From an uncultured Bacilli bacterium (GTDB taxonomy: Bacteria > Bacillota_I > Bacilli_A > RFN20 > CAG-826), in NCBI GenBank assembly GCA_944349595.1, contig CALVNF010000005.1, positions 33,839 to 97,838 of the forward strand: a DNA stretch of 64,000 nt, given 5' to 3'. A model generated the notes under the pieces. The model was given only the letters and a program-made list of their open reading frames with translations, searched no databases and was not told the origin of the DNA. Below are positions 9,018 to 17,603 of the stretch, piece by piece; the stretch's first letter is position 1; each line of letters begins with the position of its first letter. The translations under genes were made by a program, and so were the position numbers.

Positions 9018-9018
9018 T

Positions 9019-9390
9019 ATGAATAAGAAAGCAGAAGAATTAAATAATTTAGATGAACAAAAATATGAATTAATTGTCTGTATTTTAAATAAGGGTTCTA
9101 CCGATTTAGCAATAAATGCTGCAAAAAGTAAAGGTGCAACTGGTGGGACTATTTTTCAAGCTCGTGGAACAGGTAATAAAGAAGTTGGAAAATTTTATGG
9201 AATTGATATTGTTCCAGAAAAAGAAGTTTTATTAATTGTTGTTAAAAAAGAATTAAGTGATGAAATTTTAAAAGCAATGTATGAAGCGGCGGGTTTAGAT
9301 ACAGTTGGAGCTGGAATTATTTTTACACTTCCAATTCATGAAGTTGTAGGATTAACAGATGCTAATAAATTAAATTTTGATAAGTTTTAA
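9019..9390 (+). CDS. P-II-like nitrogen-regulator family protein
   Basis: The 123-residue protein matches the P-II family: 'VCILNKGSTDLAINAAKSKG', a T-loop region 'IFQARGTGNKEVGKFYG', and the closing 'GAGIIFTLPIHEVVG' strand. I place the start at ATG 9019, because an upstream in-frame TTG at 9010 abuts the AAGGAG site (9003-9008) and is too close, whereas the ATG has ten bases of spacing. The gene overlaps nothing but follows the stop of the first P-II gene by one base. Together with DUF1538 this is a three-gene unit, probably a regulated transporter. Confidence 0.8.
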   Translation: MNKKAEELNNLDEQKYELIVCILNKGSTDLAINAAKSKGATGGTIFQARGTGNKEVGKFYGIDIVPEKEVLLIVVKKELSDEILKAMYEAAGLDTVGAGIIFTLPIHEVVGLTDANKLNFDKF

Positions 9391-9407
9391 TTAATTTAGT
9401 GTATAAT
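9377..9407 (+). promoter_or_regulatory. Candidate promoter of the GH13 gene
   Basis: TTGATA (9377-9382) and TATAAT (9402-9407) are separated by 19 bases, slightly long. The -35 box lies inside the end of the preceding P-II-like gene. Confidence 0.4.
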
Positions 9408-9438
9408 GATTTAGTTTATATATAAAAAGGAGAAATTT

Positions 9439-11010
9439 ATGGAATTTACTCATCCAAAATGGGCAGAAAATGCTGTATTTTATGAAATATATCCTCAATC
9501 ATTTAAAGATAGCAATGGTGATGGAATCGGCGATTTAAATGGAATTAGTGAAAAATTAGATTACATTAAAGATTTAGGTTTTAACGCTTTGTGGCTTAAT
9601 CCAATTTTCTTGTCACCATTTTTTGATGCTGGATATGATGTAACTGATTATTATAAAATTGCTCCAAGATATGGAACTCTTGAAGATTTTTTATCTTTAT
9701 TAAAAAAAGCTCATGAAAAAGGAATTAGAATTTGCCTTGATTTAGTTCCAGGTCATACAGCAATTGATAGTGAATGGTTTAAAAAATCATGTTTAGATGA
9801 AAAAAACGAATTCACTGACAGATATATTTGGACAAAAGGTTGTTGGGATTTACCAAAAGATTTTGCTTTTTTAAAAGGAATTAGTGAAAGAGATGGAGCT
9901 GTAATGACTAATTTCTTTTCCATTCAGCCAGCTTTAAATTATGGTTTTTATAAAGTTGAAAATTCTTTTGAACAAAAAATGGATGATAAAGGCCCTCAAG
10001 ACACAATTAAAGCAATAATAGATGTTATTTCTTATTGGCTTGATTTAGGTGTTGATGGATTTAGAGTTGATATGGCTGGCTGGCTTGTTAAAAGAGATCC
10101 AGATGGTCTAGGAACAATGAAAGTATGGGAACAAATTTTTAAAAAAGTTAAACAAAAATATCCAGAAAGCTTTTTTGTTTCTGAGTGGTCAAAACCTTTA
10201 TCATCATTAAATTGTGGTTTTGATGCCGATTTTATTTTGCAAGATAGTTTTTCAAAATATCACACTGATTTAACAAGAGGTGATAAACCATATTTTTCAG
10301 CTAAATCAAAAGGTGGAGATGCAAAAGGATTTATTGATTATTATATGAATATGTTTAATCAAGTTAATAAAAATCACTGCAGTATCTCATTAATTTCTGG
10401 AAATCACGATACAATTAGAATTAAAGAAACTCTAACTGATGATGAAGATATTAAAATGTATTATGCATTTATGTATACTTGGCCAGGAATTCCTTTTATG
10501 TATTACGGTGATGAAATTGGAATGAATTATGTAAAAGGCTTAAAAAGTATTGAAGGTGGCTATCAAAGAACCGGAAGTAGAACTCCAATGCAATGGGATA
10601 ATACAAAATATGCTGGATTTTCTAGTATGAATCAAGAAAATGCAAAGTTATATATTTCACTAGATTCTAGTAAAGATCGACCAAATGTTTTACAACAAAA
10701 AAATAACAAAGATTCATTATTAAATTTTGTTAAAAAAATGATCGAAATTAGATTAAATAATGAAGAATTGTGGGCTTTTTCTGATTTAGAATATGTTTAT
10801 TTAGAAGAAAAGAAATACCCAATTATTTATCTTAGAAAGTCTCAAAAAGGTCAAATTTTAGTTGCGATTAATGCAAGTTCTAGAAAAAAAGAAATTAATT
10901 TAAACCGTTTATACACTGGAAATATTTTACTTAGTTATAATAAGGCAACACTAAACGGAAATAAATTAACTCTTCCTGCAAGAGGTGTTTATATTTTAAA
11001 ATTAAACTAA
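9439..11010 (+). CDS. GH13 family alpha-glucosidase/glycosidase
   Basis: A cytoplasmic (no signal peptide) retaining alpha-glycosidase of 523 residues. The (beta/alpha)8 barrel motifs are clear: 'FYEIYPQSFKDSNGDGIGDL' at the start, 'DLVPGHT' around residue 110, the nucleophile in 'DGFRVDMAGW' (Asp211), the acid/base Glu249 in 'SEW', and 'SGNHD' with Asp324. A small beta-sandwich C-domain ends the protein. The 'GDGIGDL' calcium-like signature is usual for oligo-1,6-glucosidases and relatives, but the exact substrate cannot be read from sequence. A ribosome site (AAAAGGAG) precedes the ATG. The 3' end overlaps the convergent glycosyltransferase gene by nine bases. Confidence 0.85.
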   Translation: MEFTHPKWAENAVFYEIYPQSFKDSNGDGIGDLNGISEKLDYIKDLGFNALWLNPIFLSPFFDAGYDVTDYYKIAPRYGTLEDFLSLLKKAHEKGIRICLDLVPGHTAIDSEWFKKSCLDEKNEFTDRYIWTKGCWDLPKDFAFLKGISERDGAVMTNFFSIQPALNYGFYKVENSFEQKMDDKGPQDTIKAIIDVISYWLDLGVDGFRVDMAGWLVKRDPDGLGTMKVWEQIFKKVKQKYPESFFVSEWSKPLSSLNCGFDADFILQDSFSKYHTDLTRGDKPYFSAKSKGGDAKGFIDYYMNMFNQVNKNHCSISLISGNHDTIRIKETLTDDEDIKMYYAFMYTWPGIPFMYYGDEIGMNYVKGLKSIEGGYQRTGSRTPMQWDNTKYAGFSSMNQENAKLYISLDSSKDRPNVLQQKNNKDSLLNFVKKMIEIRLNNEELWAFSDLEYVYLEEKKYPIIYLRKSQKGQILVAINASSRKKEINLNRLYTGNILLSYNKATLNGNKLTLPARGVYILKLN

Positions 11011-12015
11011 AGAATCATAAATTTCTTTTAATTTAATTGATATATTTTTTATACTTAATTTAGAAACGGTGTTATAACCGTTTCTTTTTATTTCATCTAG
11101 TTTTTCTTTATTTTCATCATTTAATATATAGTCAATTTTTTTAATAAATTCATCATTTGTACTTGCTTTTAAACAATCATAAGAATCAGTTAACCAATCT
11201 TTATAAACACCAATATCTCTAACTAAAGCGATACAATTTGAGGCAAGCGCTTCTAAAACAACGATACCTTCAGTTTCTTCATATGATGGGAATAATAAAC
11301 AATTTGCATATAATAAAGCACCTTTTATAATCTCGTTTTCTATATAACCTGGAAAAATTAAATTTTTTGGTTTATGTTTCATTGCTTTATTAATTTTATG
11401 AGATACTAAAAACTTATTTAAATAACCAAACCATATAAATTTTAAGTTTTTATCATTCTCATAATGTTTTGCAATTTCAATAAAATCTAAAATACCTTTT
11501 CTTTGAAATGGAAATCCAATTCCAATAATTACTTTTTCATTTGTAATGTTAAAATATTGTTTAAATTTATTAATTTTTTCTTGTGAATATTTATAATTTT
11601 CTAAATCTATACCATTTGATAAGGCTAGAACTTTGACATTATAATTGTAATTTTCAATTAATTTTTTGGAATAATTTGTTGGAGTAATTATTAAATCAGC
11701 ATGAGAATATAACAATTTTATTACACTATAATAATAAATACTCATAATTTTCCAAAAACGAAATGAATTTCTAAAATCTTCAAAAGTTGAATGACCATGA
11801 ACAATTACTGGAATATGTTTCTTTTTGGCTTTTTTTAGTAATCGATATGATTTAAAGCTTAAAACATTAATATGAACTATGTCATATTTATCTTTTAATT
11901 TATGAGTATAAGAATAATTCATCAAATCAATTGCTTTTTGTTGATGAAATTGAGCACGTCCAATTCCTGATTTATGAAACGGTTCATTATTACCAAAATA
12001 TAATAATATTTTCAT
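11002..12015 (-). CDS. GT4 glycosyltransferase, glycolipid-synthase (CpoA/LafB) type
   Basis: The 337-residue GT-B enzyme lacks a signal peptide and probably works on the inner membrane face, adding a sugar to a glucosyl-diacylglycerol. The opening 'KSGIGRAQFHQQKA', 'DIVHINVLSFKSY', 'HGHSTFEDFRNSF' and 'ITPTNYSKKLI' match, from memory, the streptococcal CpoA/LafB glycolipid enzymes. The C-terminal nucleotide-sugar motif 'FPSYEETEGIVVLEALAS' holds the EX7E pair. The gene sits 16 bases behind the anchored surface protein gene and is probably co-transcribed with it. GT4 membership is secure and the acceptor is inferred. Confidence 0.8.
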   Translation of the reverse strand: MKILLYFGNNEPFHKSGIGRAQFHQQKAIDLMNYSYTHKLKDKYDIVHINVLSFKSYRLLKKAKKKHIPVIVHGHSTFEDFRNSFRFWKIMSIYYYSVIKLLYSHADLIITPTNYSKKLIENYNYNVKVLALSNGIDLENYKYSQEKINKFKQYFNITNEKVIIGIGFPFQRKGILDFIEIAKHYENDKNLKFIWFGYLNKFLVSHKINKAMKHKPKNLIFPGYIENEIIKGALLYANCLLFPSYEETEGIVVLEALASNCIALVRDIGVYKDWLTDSYDCLKASTNDEFIKKIDYILNDENKEKLDEIKRNGYNTVSKLSIKNISIKLKEIYDSLV

Positions 12016-12031
12016 AATTTAATAAAATTTA

Positions 12032-13351
12032 TTATTTCTTTTTTCTAAAAATATTTAAAACAATGTGAAGTACTAAACCAATAACACCTAAAACAATAAA
12101 TATTATACCACCAACAATTGCAAATAACATTGGACCATTTGATGTTGGATCTACATCATTTGCATCAGTCGAATTTATATTTGAAAATTCTATTTGATAT
12201 TTTGTTTCAAAACTAAATCCTTCAAAATTAAATGAGATTGTAATATCATGATTTCCATCAGATATATTTTTGAATGTTTCACCTGGTTTAATTTCAATCA
12301 CTTGATTTGAATTATTTACATAAGTTGTCTTAAATCCAATAACTTGAATATAAAAATCTAAATCTTCGTTATCGTAATTAACTTTTAAACCGACAACTAA
12401 ACCATTTGGAGAATAAACTTCATTTGCATAATATTTTGTGTTTTCTGGCTGAGATATAATTTCTAATCTTAAACTTGGAAGAAGTGTATCAAAAGTTTCA
12501 ATTACAAAGAAATTTAATAAACAAAATTGCGGATCCCAAGTTTCAATTTCTCCATCAGTATGACCATTTTCACCAATTGCAAACGCATATAATCCCATTG
12601 AATTAATTGTATTGTTCTCATCTATACTTCCAGTTGAAGTGTCTTGGTAAATGATATCAAGTTGATCAATATTTAAAATTTCAGTTGATGTAATTGTTGT
12701 ATTAAAATAAAATCCATCATTAGTACTTGGATCTGCAACAGTTGATTCATAATAAACTTTTCTTACAACTAATCCATCAAATGAAATTGTTTCGCCAATA
12801 GAATAATCAATTTTTGTAGGCAATTCTTCAATAAATAATAAAGAAGTAAAGGTTGGAAGTGGTTCACTTACAACAATTGGAAGAGTTCCATCAACTAAAT
12901 TACTTTCTTCTGGAGCTTTTATTGTTAAATTTACAACGCCAGTTTCAAATCTTGAATCAATTTCAACAATTTGTTCACCTTGAATTGTTGAATCATATAA
13001 TAATTCATCTTGTAAAAATACTTGATAATCGCCGTGATATTCTTTAATTGATAATAAATCATCGCCTTGTAAAGATGTTAAATCTTCAAAATCAATACCT
13101 TCATTTCCGGTATATAAATTTAAATTAGATAAATCAAGTGAATCTCTTATACTTTCATCTTTTATTTTAATATAAGTTGATTTAACTAATGGAGTAGCAA
13201 AAATTTGTTGCTCACTTGTTTGATTTTCATCAGCTTTTAAAAGTGTCAAATTTGAATTTTGTAGGGGTTTTGCAGTAGTTTTTGAATAAGTTAAGCCAGG
13301 TAATGTAGCAAATAATATTGCAATAAAAAAATTTCTTATTTTCATGCTCAT
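12032..13351 (-). CDS. Surface-anchored protein with Ig-like repeats
   Basis: The 439-residue protein has a signal peptide (hydrophobic core 'FFIAILFATLPGL', residues 8-20), an extracellular region and a C-terminal membrane anchor (about residues 405-435) followed by 'FRKKK'. Two stretches, near 175-200 ('YSIGETISFDGLVVRKVYY') and 300-330 ('YYANEVYSPNGLVVGLKVNY'), repeat a pattern typical of bacterial Ig-like domains. Function is unknown and may be adhesion or cell-surface structure. Two starts are possible (M1 or M3). The upstream TTAATAT box would give almost no leader for M3. Confidence 0.75.
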   Translation of the reverse strand: MSMKIRNFFIAILFATLPGLTYSKTTAKPLQNSNLTLLKADENQTSEQQIFATPLVKSTYIKIKDESIRDSLDLSNLNLYTGNEGIDFEDLTSLQGDDLLSIKEYHGDYQVFLQDELLYDSTIQGEQIVEIDSRFETGVVNLTIKAPEESNLVDGTLPIVVSEPLPTFTSLLFIEELPTKIDYSIGETISFDGLVVRKVYYESTVADPSTNDGFYFNTTITSTEILNIDQLDIIYQDTSTGSIDENNTINSMGLYAFAIGENGHTDGEIETWDPQFCLLNFFVIETFDTLLPSLRLEIISQPENTKYYANEVYSPNGLVVGLKVNYDNEDLDFYIQVIGFKTTYVNNSNQVIEIKPGETFKNISDGNHDITISFNFEGFSFETKYQIEFSNINSTDANDVDPTSNGPMLFAIVGGIIFIVLGVIGLVLHIVLNIFRKKK

Positions 13352-13392
13352 ATATTAACACAATTATTTTATTAAATAAATTTATTTTATGT

Positions 13393-13398
13393 TAAAAT
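13393..13398 (+). promoter_or_regulatory. -10 box for a leaderless mRNA of the 13406 gene
   Basis: TAAAAT ends seven bases before the ATG at 13406 and no Shine-Dalgarno is present, so the transcript probably starts at the start codon. Confidence 0.45.
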
Positions 13399-13405
13399 AA
13401 TACAG

Positions 13406-14386
13406 ATGAAAAACAAGGTAAATTTATTAGATTTTTATTTAAAAAGTAGTTATATCATAAAATTTGTTACAATTGCATTAAATGTATTTATTTTTGCAGT
13501 GTATTTTGTATTTTTATATTTATTATTTTCATATTATTCTCTTGATGCAGCTCTTCAAGATACTCCTTTTAATGAAAGTATTAATTTATTTTCGTTAATA
13601 TTAGATGTAGTTTGTTTAATCGGAATGATTTATATAATGGCTAAAAATCGAGCCGATACAAGTTCAAGACCATCATTTTATTGTATGTTTCTTTCAGCAT
13701 ACATTTTTATAACGCTATTAACTTATTTAAAATCTGGAACAATGCAAACGATTGCTGAAATTTTAAATTTTGGAATTTCTGGAAGTGTTGTAAATATCTT
13801 AGTTATTTTAGGATTTGCTAGTAGTTGTTTATTAATTTTATTATTCTTTTTAAAATATTTTTCAATTGAACAATATCAAGTTAGATTAAATCAATATGAT
13901 AATTCATTAAAATTTTCTAATATTGTCTATGATCATAAACAAGTAATAAATGTTAAAGGCAGAATTTTATTAGTGTATTTTAATATTGTTTTCTTTTATT
14001 ATGGAATTTCTATGTTTTTAAATGCAATTTTAAATGCCTTTAATGGAATTGACCTTGGATTTATTATGGGATTAGTTTTTGGAGTATTAATTTTCTCTTT
14101 AACTTTGTTTAATATTTTTAATATTATTAAAAAAGATGATAAAAATTCTAAATTATTTAATATTTTAATTACAAGTTTTGTATTTTTATCAAGTTTAATT
14201 ATGCTTGTTTTTACATTACCATTACAAGAAAATCAATATTTTTCTACAATTTATGAAGAACCAATTGGATTAATTATATTTTCAGTTTTAGCTTTAATTT
14301 TGATTTTTGAGATGTTTATTAATAAATTTATTCAAAAACAAAAATTGAAAAAACAAACCGGTAATGATGATATTGAAGTAATTTAG
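13406..14386 (+). CDS. Polytopic membrane protein, unknown family
   Basis: I do not recognise this 326-residue protein. It has about eight hydrophobic segments: two near 20-60, then pairs around 70-85, 100-115, 130-155, 190-235 and 255-300. Only short loops separate them, and the C-terminus is polar. No catalytic motif is visible. It lies ten bases before a processive glycosyltransferase gene and divergent from a surface protein, so it may help export or anchor the polymer that enzyme makes. That is inference from position only. Confidence 0.7.
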   Translation: MKNKVNLLDFYLKSSYIIKFVTIALNVFIFAVYFVFLYLLFSYYSLDAALQDTPFNESINLFSLILDVVCLIGMIYIMAKNRADTSSRPSFYCMFLSAYIFITLLTYLKSGTMQTIAEILNFGISGSVVNILVILGFASSCLLILLFFLKYFSIEQYQVRLNQYDNSLKFSNIVYDHKQVINVKGRILLVYFNIVFFYYGISMFLNAILNAFNGIDLGFIMGLVFGVLIFSLTLFNIFNIIKKDDKNSKLFNILITSFVFLSSLIMLVFTLPLQENQYFSTIYEEPIGLIIFSVLALILIFEMFINKFIQKQKLKKQTGNDDIEVI

Positions 14387-14396
14387 GAGTTAGTTT

Positions 14397-15740
14397 ATGG
14401 ATATTTTTTATCAAGTGCTTTATTATATCAACTATTTTTTTATTGCATTTGTAAGTATTAGTTTATTTGTTCAATTAATTTTTATTTGCTTAACTTGGGT
14501 TAAAAAAGTACATTTTCCAAAAGCTAAAAACTTACATAAATTTGCAATAATAATTCCAGCATGTAACGAAGAAGAAGTTATTGGAAATACTGTTAAAGAA
14601 TTATTAAATAATCAAACTTATCCAAAAGAATATTATGATATTTTTGTTTGTGCAGATAATTGCAAAGATAAGACTGCTAAAGTTGCAAAAGAAGCAGGAG
14701 CAATTGTTTTTGAAAGATTTGATGATGATCCAAGTCATAAAAGAGCAGCTTTCCCAATTAAATTTTTAATTGATAAAATTATTCAAGAATATGATGGAAA
14801 ATATGATGCCATCATTAAATTAGATGCTGATAATTTAGTCAATAAAGAATATATTGAAAAAATGAATGATGCTTTTGATACGGGCGTTGAAATTGCAAGA
14901 AGTTATGAAGCAAGTAGTAATCTAAATAAAAATATTTGGACACAAGTAAATGGAATCTATTATATTAGAGATTCAAGAATTGCATGTCATGTTAGAGAAA
15001 AACTCCATTTAGATCAAATGTTATCTGGTGCTGGTTTAATGATTTCTTATAAATTATTAAAAGATATCGGTGGCTGGGATGCAATGGGATTTTCAGATGA
15101 TAGTGAATTTACTTGTCTTAGATTATTAGATAAAAAAAGATTACATTTTGTGTGTGATGCCGTTGTTTATGAAGATCAACCAAGCAATTTAAAAGATACA
15201 TATAATAGAGTTTCAAGAATGGCTTATGGAATTAATAAGAATTATTTTAAATATGGCCCAAGATTATTTATTAATTTCTTTAAAACCGGTAGAATTTCAA
15301 ATATTGATATCTTATTAACAATGCAATTTATTGTTATTTCATTTATTGCGGTTTGTTGGTTTGTTCCATATTATATCTTTTATATTATTGTCAATGCATT
15401 AATTGCATTCCCAGATATTTTTGGTTTATCTTCAACTTCGTGGTTTGGAGATCCAAATATTTTAAATACAACAATGGCTCAAGAAAACTTAGCAATGTTA
15501 TTATTAATGATTGTCTGGGTTGTGGTTGTATTTTATGTTTTATTTACATTCCAATCATGGTTAGGTTTATTTTTAGATCGAAAAAAATTAAATATCAAAG
15601 TTAGAAAATTAATTCCTGGTATTTTATTTTCTTGTGTATTTTCTTTAATTGAAGCAATTGCAAGTTGTGTTGGTATGTTTAAAAAACCAAAATGGAAAAA
15701 GTTAAAAAGAACTACTGATATAACGCATTCTAATAACTAA
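14397..15740 (+). CDS. Membrane-bound GT2 glycosyltransferase
   Basis: A 447-residue family 2 glycosyltransferase of the cellulose-synthase/hyaluronan-synthase architecture. It has one N-terminal membrane segment (about 10-32), a cytoplasmic GT-A domain and two or three C-terminal membrane segments (about 305-345 and 365-425). Motifs are 'IIPACNEEEVIGNTV', 'CADNCKDKT', the metal-binding Asp143-Ala-Asp145 and the acceptor-site 'GWDAMGFSDDSEF'. The usual QxxRW product-gating motif is not obvious: the equivalent region reads 'RVSRMAYG'. It may therefore transfer single sugars or be non-processive. It is probably co-expressed with the membrane protein before it. The GGAG site spans 14387-14390. 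Confidence 0.85.
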   Translation: MDIFYQVLYYINYFFIAFVSISLFVQLIFICLTWVKKVHFPKAKNLHKFAIIIPACNEEEVIGNTVKELLNNQTYPKEYYDIFVCADNCKDKTAKVAKEAGAIVFERFDDDPSHKRAAFPIKFLIDKIIQEYDGKYDAIIKLDADNLVNKEYIEKMNDAFDTGVEIARSYEASSNLNKNIWTQVNGIYYIRDSRIACHVREKLHLDQMLSGAGLMISYKLLKDIGGWDAMGFSDDSEFTCLRLLDKKRLHFVCDAVVYEDQPSNLKDTYNRVSRMAYGINKNYFKYGPRLFINFFKTGRISNIDILLTMQFIVISFIAVCWFVPYYIFYIIVNALIAFPDIFGLSSTSWFGDPNILNTTMAQENLAMLLLMIVWVVVVFYVLFTFQSWLGLFLDRKKLNIKVRKLIPGILFSCVFSLIEAIASCVGMFKKPKWKKLKRTTDITHSNN

Positions 15741-15743
15741 ATA

Positions 15744-15777
15744 AATAAAAAAGATTCAGTCGAATCTTTTTTATTTG
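15744..15777 (+). terminator. Bidirectional terminator between GT2 and CBS genes
   Basis: An almost perfect palindrome (AAATAAAAAAGATTC / GAATCTTTTTTATTT around AGTC) sits between convergent genes and has T-runs on either strand, so it can serve both. Confidence 0.8.
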
Positions 15778-15783
15778 TCCTTT

Positions 15784-16215
15784 TTATTTATCTTCTTTAT
15801 TGTTATTTTTATTTAAATTTTGTTTTTGTAAATAATCAATAACTCTTCTTCGAGTGACAATTCCAATAAATACATTGCTATCATCAACTAGTGGAATAAA
15901 ATTTTGATTAATTATTACATTAAATAAATCACTAATTTTGCTAGATACATTAATTGCAAAATTATCTCTATTTCTTTGAACTTCAGATAATTTAATTTCT
16001 TCTAATTTTTTAACATCTAAAATTTCATTATCAACAATATACCATAAAATATCACCTTCAGTAATTGTTCCAACATATTTTCCAAATTTATCAATAACTG
16101 GAACGGATGTGTATCTATGAAATTTAATTTTTTCTAAAGCTTGTCTAATTGTAAAATCGGAATTTAAATAACAAACTTGTGACTTTGGCGTCATAAAAAA
16201 TAAAACGTTATCCAT
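15784..16215 (-). CDS. CBS-domain pair protein, CbpB/DarB-like
   Basis: The 143-residue cytoplasmic protein consists of two CBS motifs: 'FHRYTSVPVIDKFGKYVGTITEGDILWYI' split across residues 33-60, and 'NFIPLVDDSNVFIGIVTRRRVIDYL' near 108-132. Stand-alone CBS pairs bind adenine nucleotides. The length and domain order resemble DarB/CbpB, the c-di-AMP receptor that controls (p)ppGpp synthesis in Bacilli, but ligand specificity cannot be seen here. A TATAAT on the minus strand seven bases before the ATG and the lack of a ribosome site indicate a leaderless message. Confidence 0.8.
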   Translation of the reverse strand: MDNVLFFMTPKSQVCYLNSDFTIRQALEKIKFHRYTSVPVIDKFGKYVGTITEGDILWYIVDNEILDVKKLEEIKLSEVQRNRDNFAINVSSKISDLFNVIINQNFIPLVDDSNVFIGIVTRRRVIDYLQKQNLNKNNNKEDK

Positions 16216-16222
16216 ATATAAA

Positions 16223-16228
16223 ATTATA
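16223..16228 (-). promoter_or_regulatory. -10 box for the leaderless CBS gene
   Basis: TATAAT on the minus strand, seven bases from the ATG at 16215, with no Shine-Dalgarno between them. Confidence 0.5.
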
Positions 16229-16322
16229 TGAGATTAGACTTTATTAATAAAGATATTAAATAATATTTTGATAAAAATTAATAATTATTTATAATTATTA
16301 AAGTATAAATGAGGTTTTTAAG

Positions 16323-16790
16323 ATGAGTAACATTACTTGGGATGAATATTTTATGGGAATTGCTTTATTAAGCGCAAAAAGAAGTAAAGATCCAAACACA
16401 AAAGTTGGAGCATGCATTGTAGATGATGATAATAAAGTAGTTTCAATTGGTTATAATGGAATGCCTAGAAAAATTGATGAATCAAAAATATCCTGGAATA
16501 AAGGTGAAGGTTTAGATTCTAAGTATTTATATGTTTGTCATGCTGAATTTAACGCTATTTTAAATACAAGAAATGGTTCTGCACTTCAAGGTTGTAGATT
16601 ATATGTCACATTATTTCCATGTAATGAATGTGCAAAAGCAATTATTCAAACCGGTATTAAAGAAGTTATTTATTTAGATAATAAATATGCTGATCAAATT
16701 TCAACTCAAGCCTCGAAATTAATGCTTGAATTAAGTGGGGTAAAATTAACTAAATATCAAGGAAGATTTAGCGAAGTTATATTAAAATAA
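16323..16790 (+). CDS. Deoxycytidylate (dCMP) deaminase
   Basis: This enzyme converts dCMP to dUMP to feed thymidylate synthesis. The 155 residues carry the zinc site of the cytidine-deaminase fold: His73-Ala-Glu75 ('CHAEFNAIL') and Pro99-Cys100...Cys103 ('PCNECAKAI'). They also carry the 'DPNTKVGACIV' and 'GYNGMPR' substrate segments typical of dCMP deaminases (ComEB-like). The gene ends directly against the ecfA1 start (stop at 16788-16790, ATG at 16791), so it leads the ECF operon and is probably co-transcribed with it. A weak GAGG site is upstream. Confidence 0.9.
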   Translation: MSNITWDEYFMGIALLSAKRSKDPNTKVGACIVDDDNKVVSIGYNGMPRKIDESKISWNKGEGLDSKYLYVCHAEFNAILNTRNGSALQGCRLYVTLFPCNECAKAIIQTGIKEVIYLDNKYADQISTQASKLMLELSGVKLTKYQGRFSEVILK

Positions 16791-17603
16791 ATGAAATTAA
16801 TTGAATTAAAAAATGTATCTTTAATTTATAACAAAAAAGATGTTGTTTTAAATAACATCTCTTTTAGCATAAACGAAGGTGAAATTATTTCAATTATTGG
16901 AGAAAATGGTTCTGGAAAATCAACTCTTGGTAAATTAATAACAAAATTAATTGAACCTACAAAAGGAGAATTATTTTTTAAAAATAAAAGTTATTCAATT
17001 TCAAATGAAGAAATAAGAAAAAATTTTGGAATGATTTTTCAAAATCCTGATAATCAATTTATTGGAAATACCGTTGAAGATGATGTTGCCTTTGGATTAG
17101 AAAATAGATGTATAAATCCTAAAGATATGCCAAAAATAATTGATGAAAAATTAAATTTAGTTGATATGATTAATTATAAAAAATATCAACCAAATTTATT
17201 ATCTGGAGGACAAAAACAACGTGTAGCAATTGCTAGTAATATAGCTTTAAATTTATCATTATTAATTTTTGATGAAGCTACAAGTATGCTTGATCCAAAG
17301 GGTGAATTAGAAGTAAGTAATATTATAGAAAAATTAAAAAAAGCTGATAATAAAATGACTTTAATTATAATTACTCATAATATGGAAGAAGTATTATTAA
17401 CTAATCGAGTTTTAGTTTTAAAAGATCAAAAAATATCATATGATGGAAAACCTGATGATTTATTTAAGAATGAAGAATTATTAAAAACTTTAAACATCAA
17501 TCCACCTTTTAAATATGAATTAGTTACTAAATTAAAAAAAGCAGGTTTTGCAGTAGATTTTAATGATTCTTTAAAAAGTATAAAGGATAAAATATGGCAA
17601 TAA
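16791..17603 (+). CDS. ecfA1: Energy-coupling factor transporter ATPase EcfA1
   Basis: This is the first ATPase of the shared ECF module that powers vitamin and trace-metal uptake by separate S components. In 270 residues the protein shows Walker A 'GENGSGKST', the Q-loop 'MIFQNPDNQF' characteristic of EcfA, signature 'LSGGQKQRV', Walker B 'LLIFDEATSMLDP' and the H-loop 'ITHNMEE'. A C-terminal extension of about 45 residues is typical of EcfA. It abuts the dCMP deaminase gene and overlaps ecfA2 by ten bases. Confidence 0.93.
   Translation: MKLIELKNVSLIYNKKDVVLNNISFSINEGEIISIIGENGSGKSTLGKLITKLIEPTKGELFFKNKSYSISNEEIRKNFGMIFQNPDNQFIGNTVEDDVAFGLENRCINPKDMPKIIDEKLNLVDMINYKKYQPNLLSGGQKQRVAIASNIALNLSLLIFDEATSMLDPKGELEVSNIIEKLKKADNKMTLIIITHNMEEVLLTNRVLVLKDQKISYDGKPDDLFKNEELLKTLNINPPFKYELVTKLKKAGFAVDFNDSLKSIKDKIWQ

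Noticed and set aside
9010..9018. TTG start for the second P-II protein
   Set aside because: It is one base from the AAGGAG site. ATG 9019 has proper spacing.
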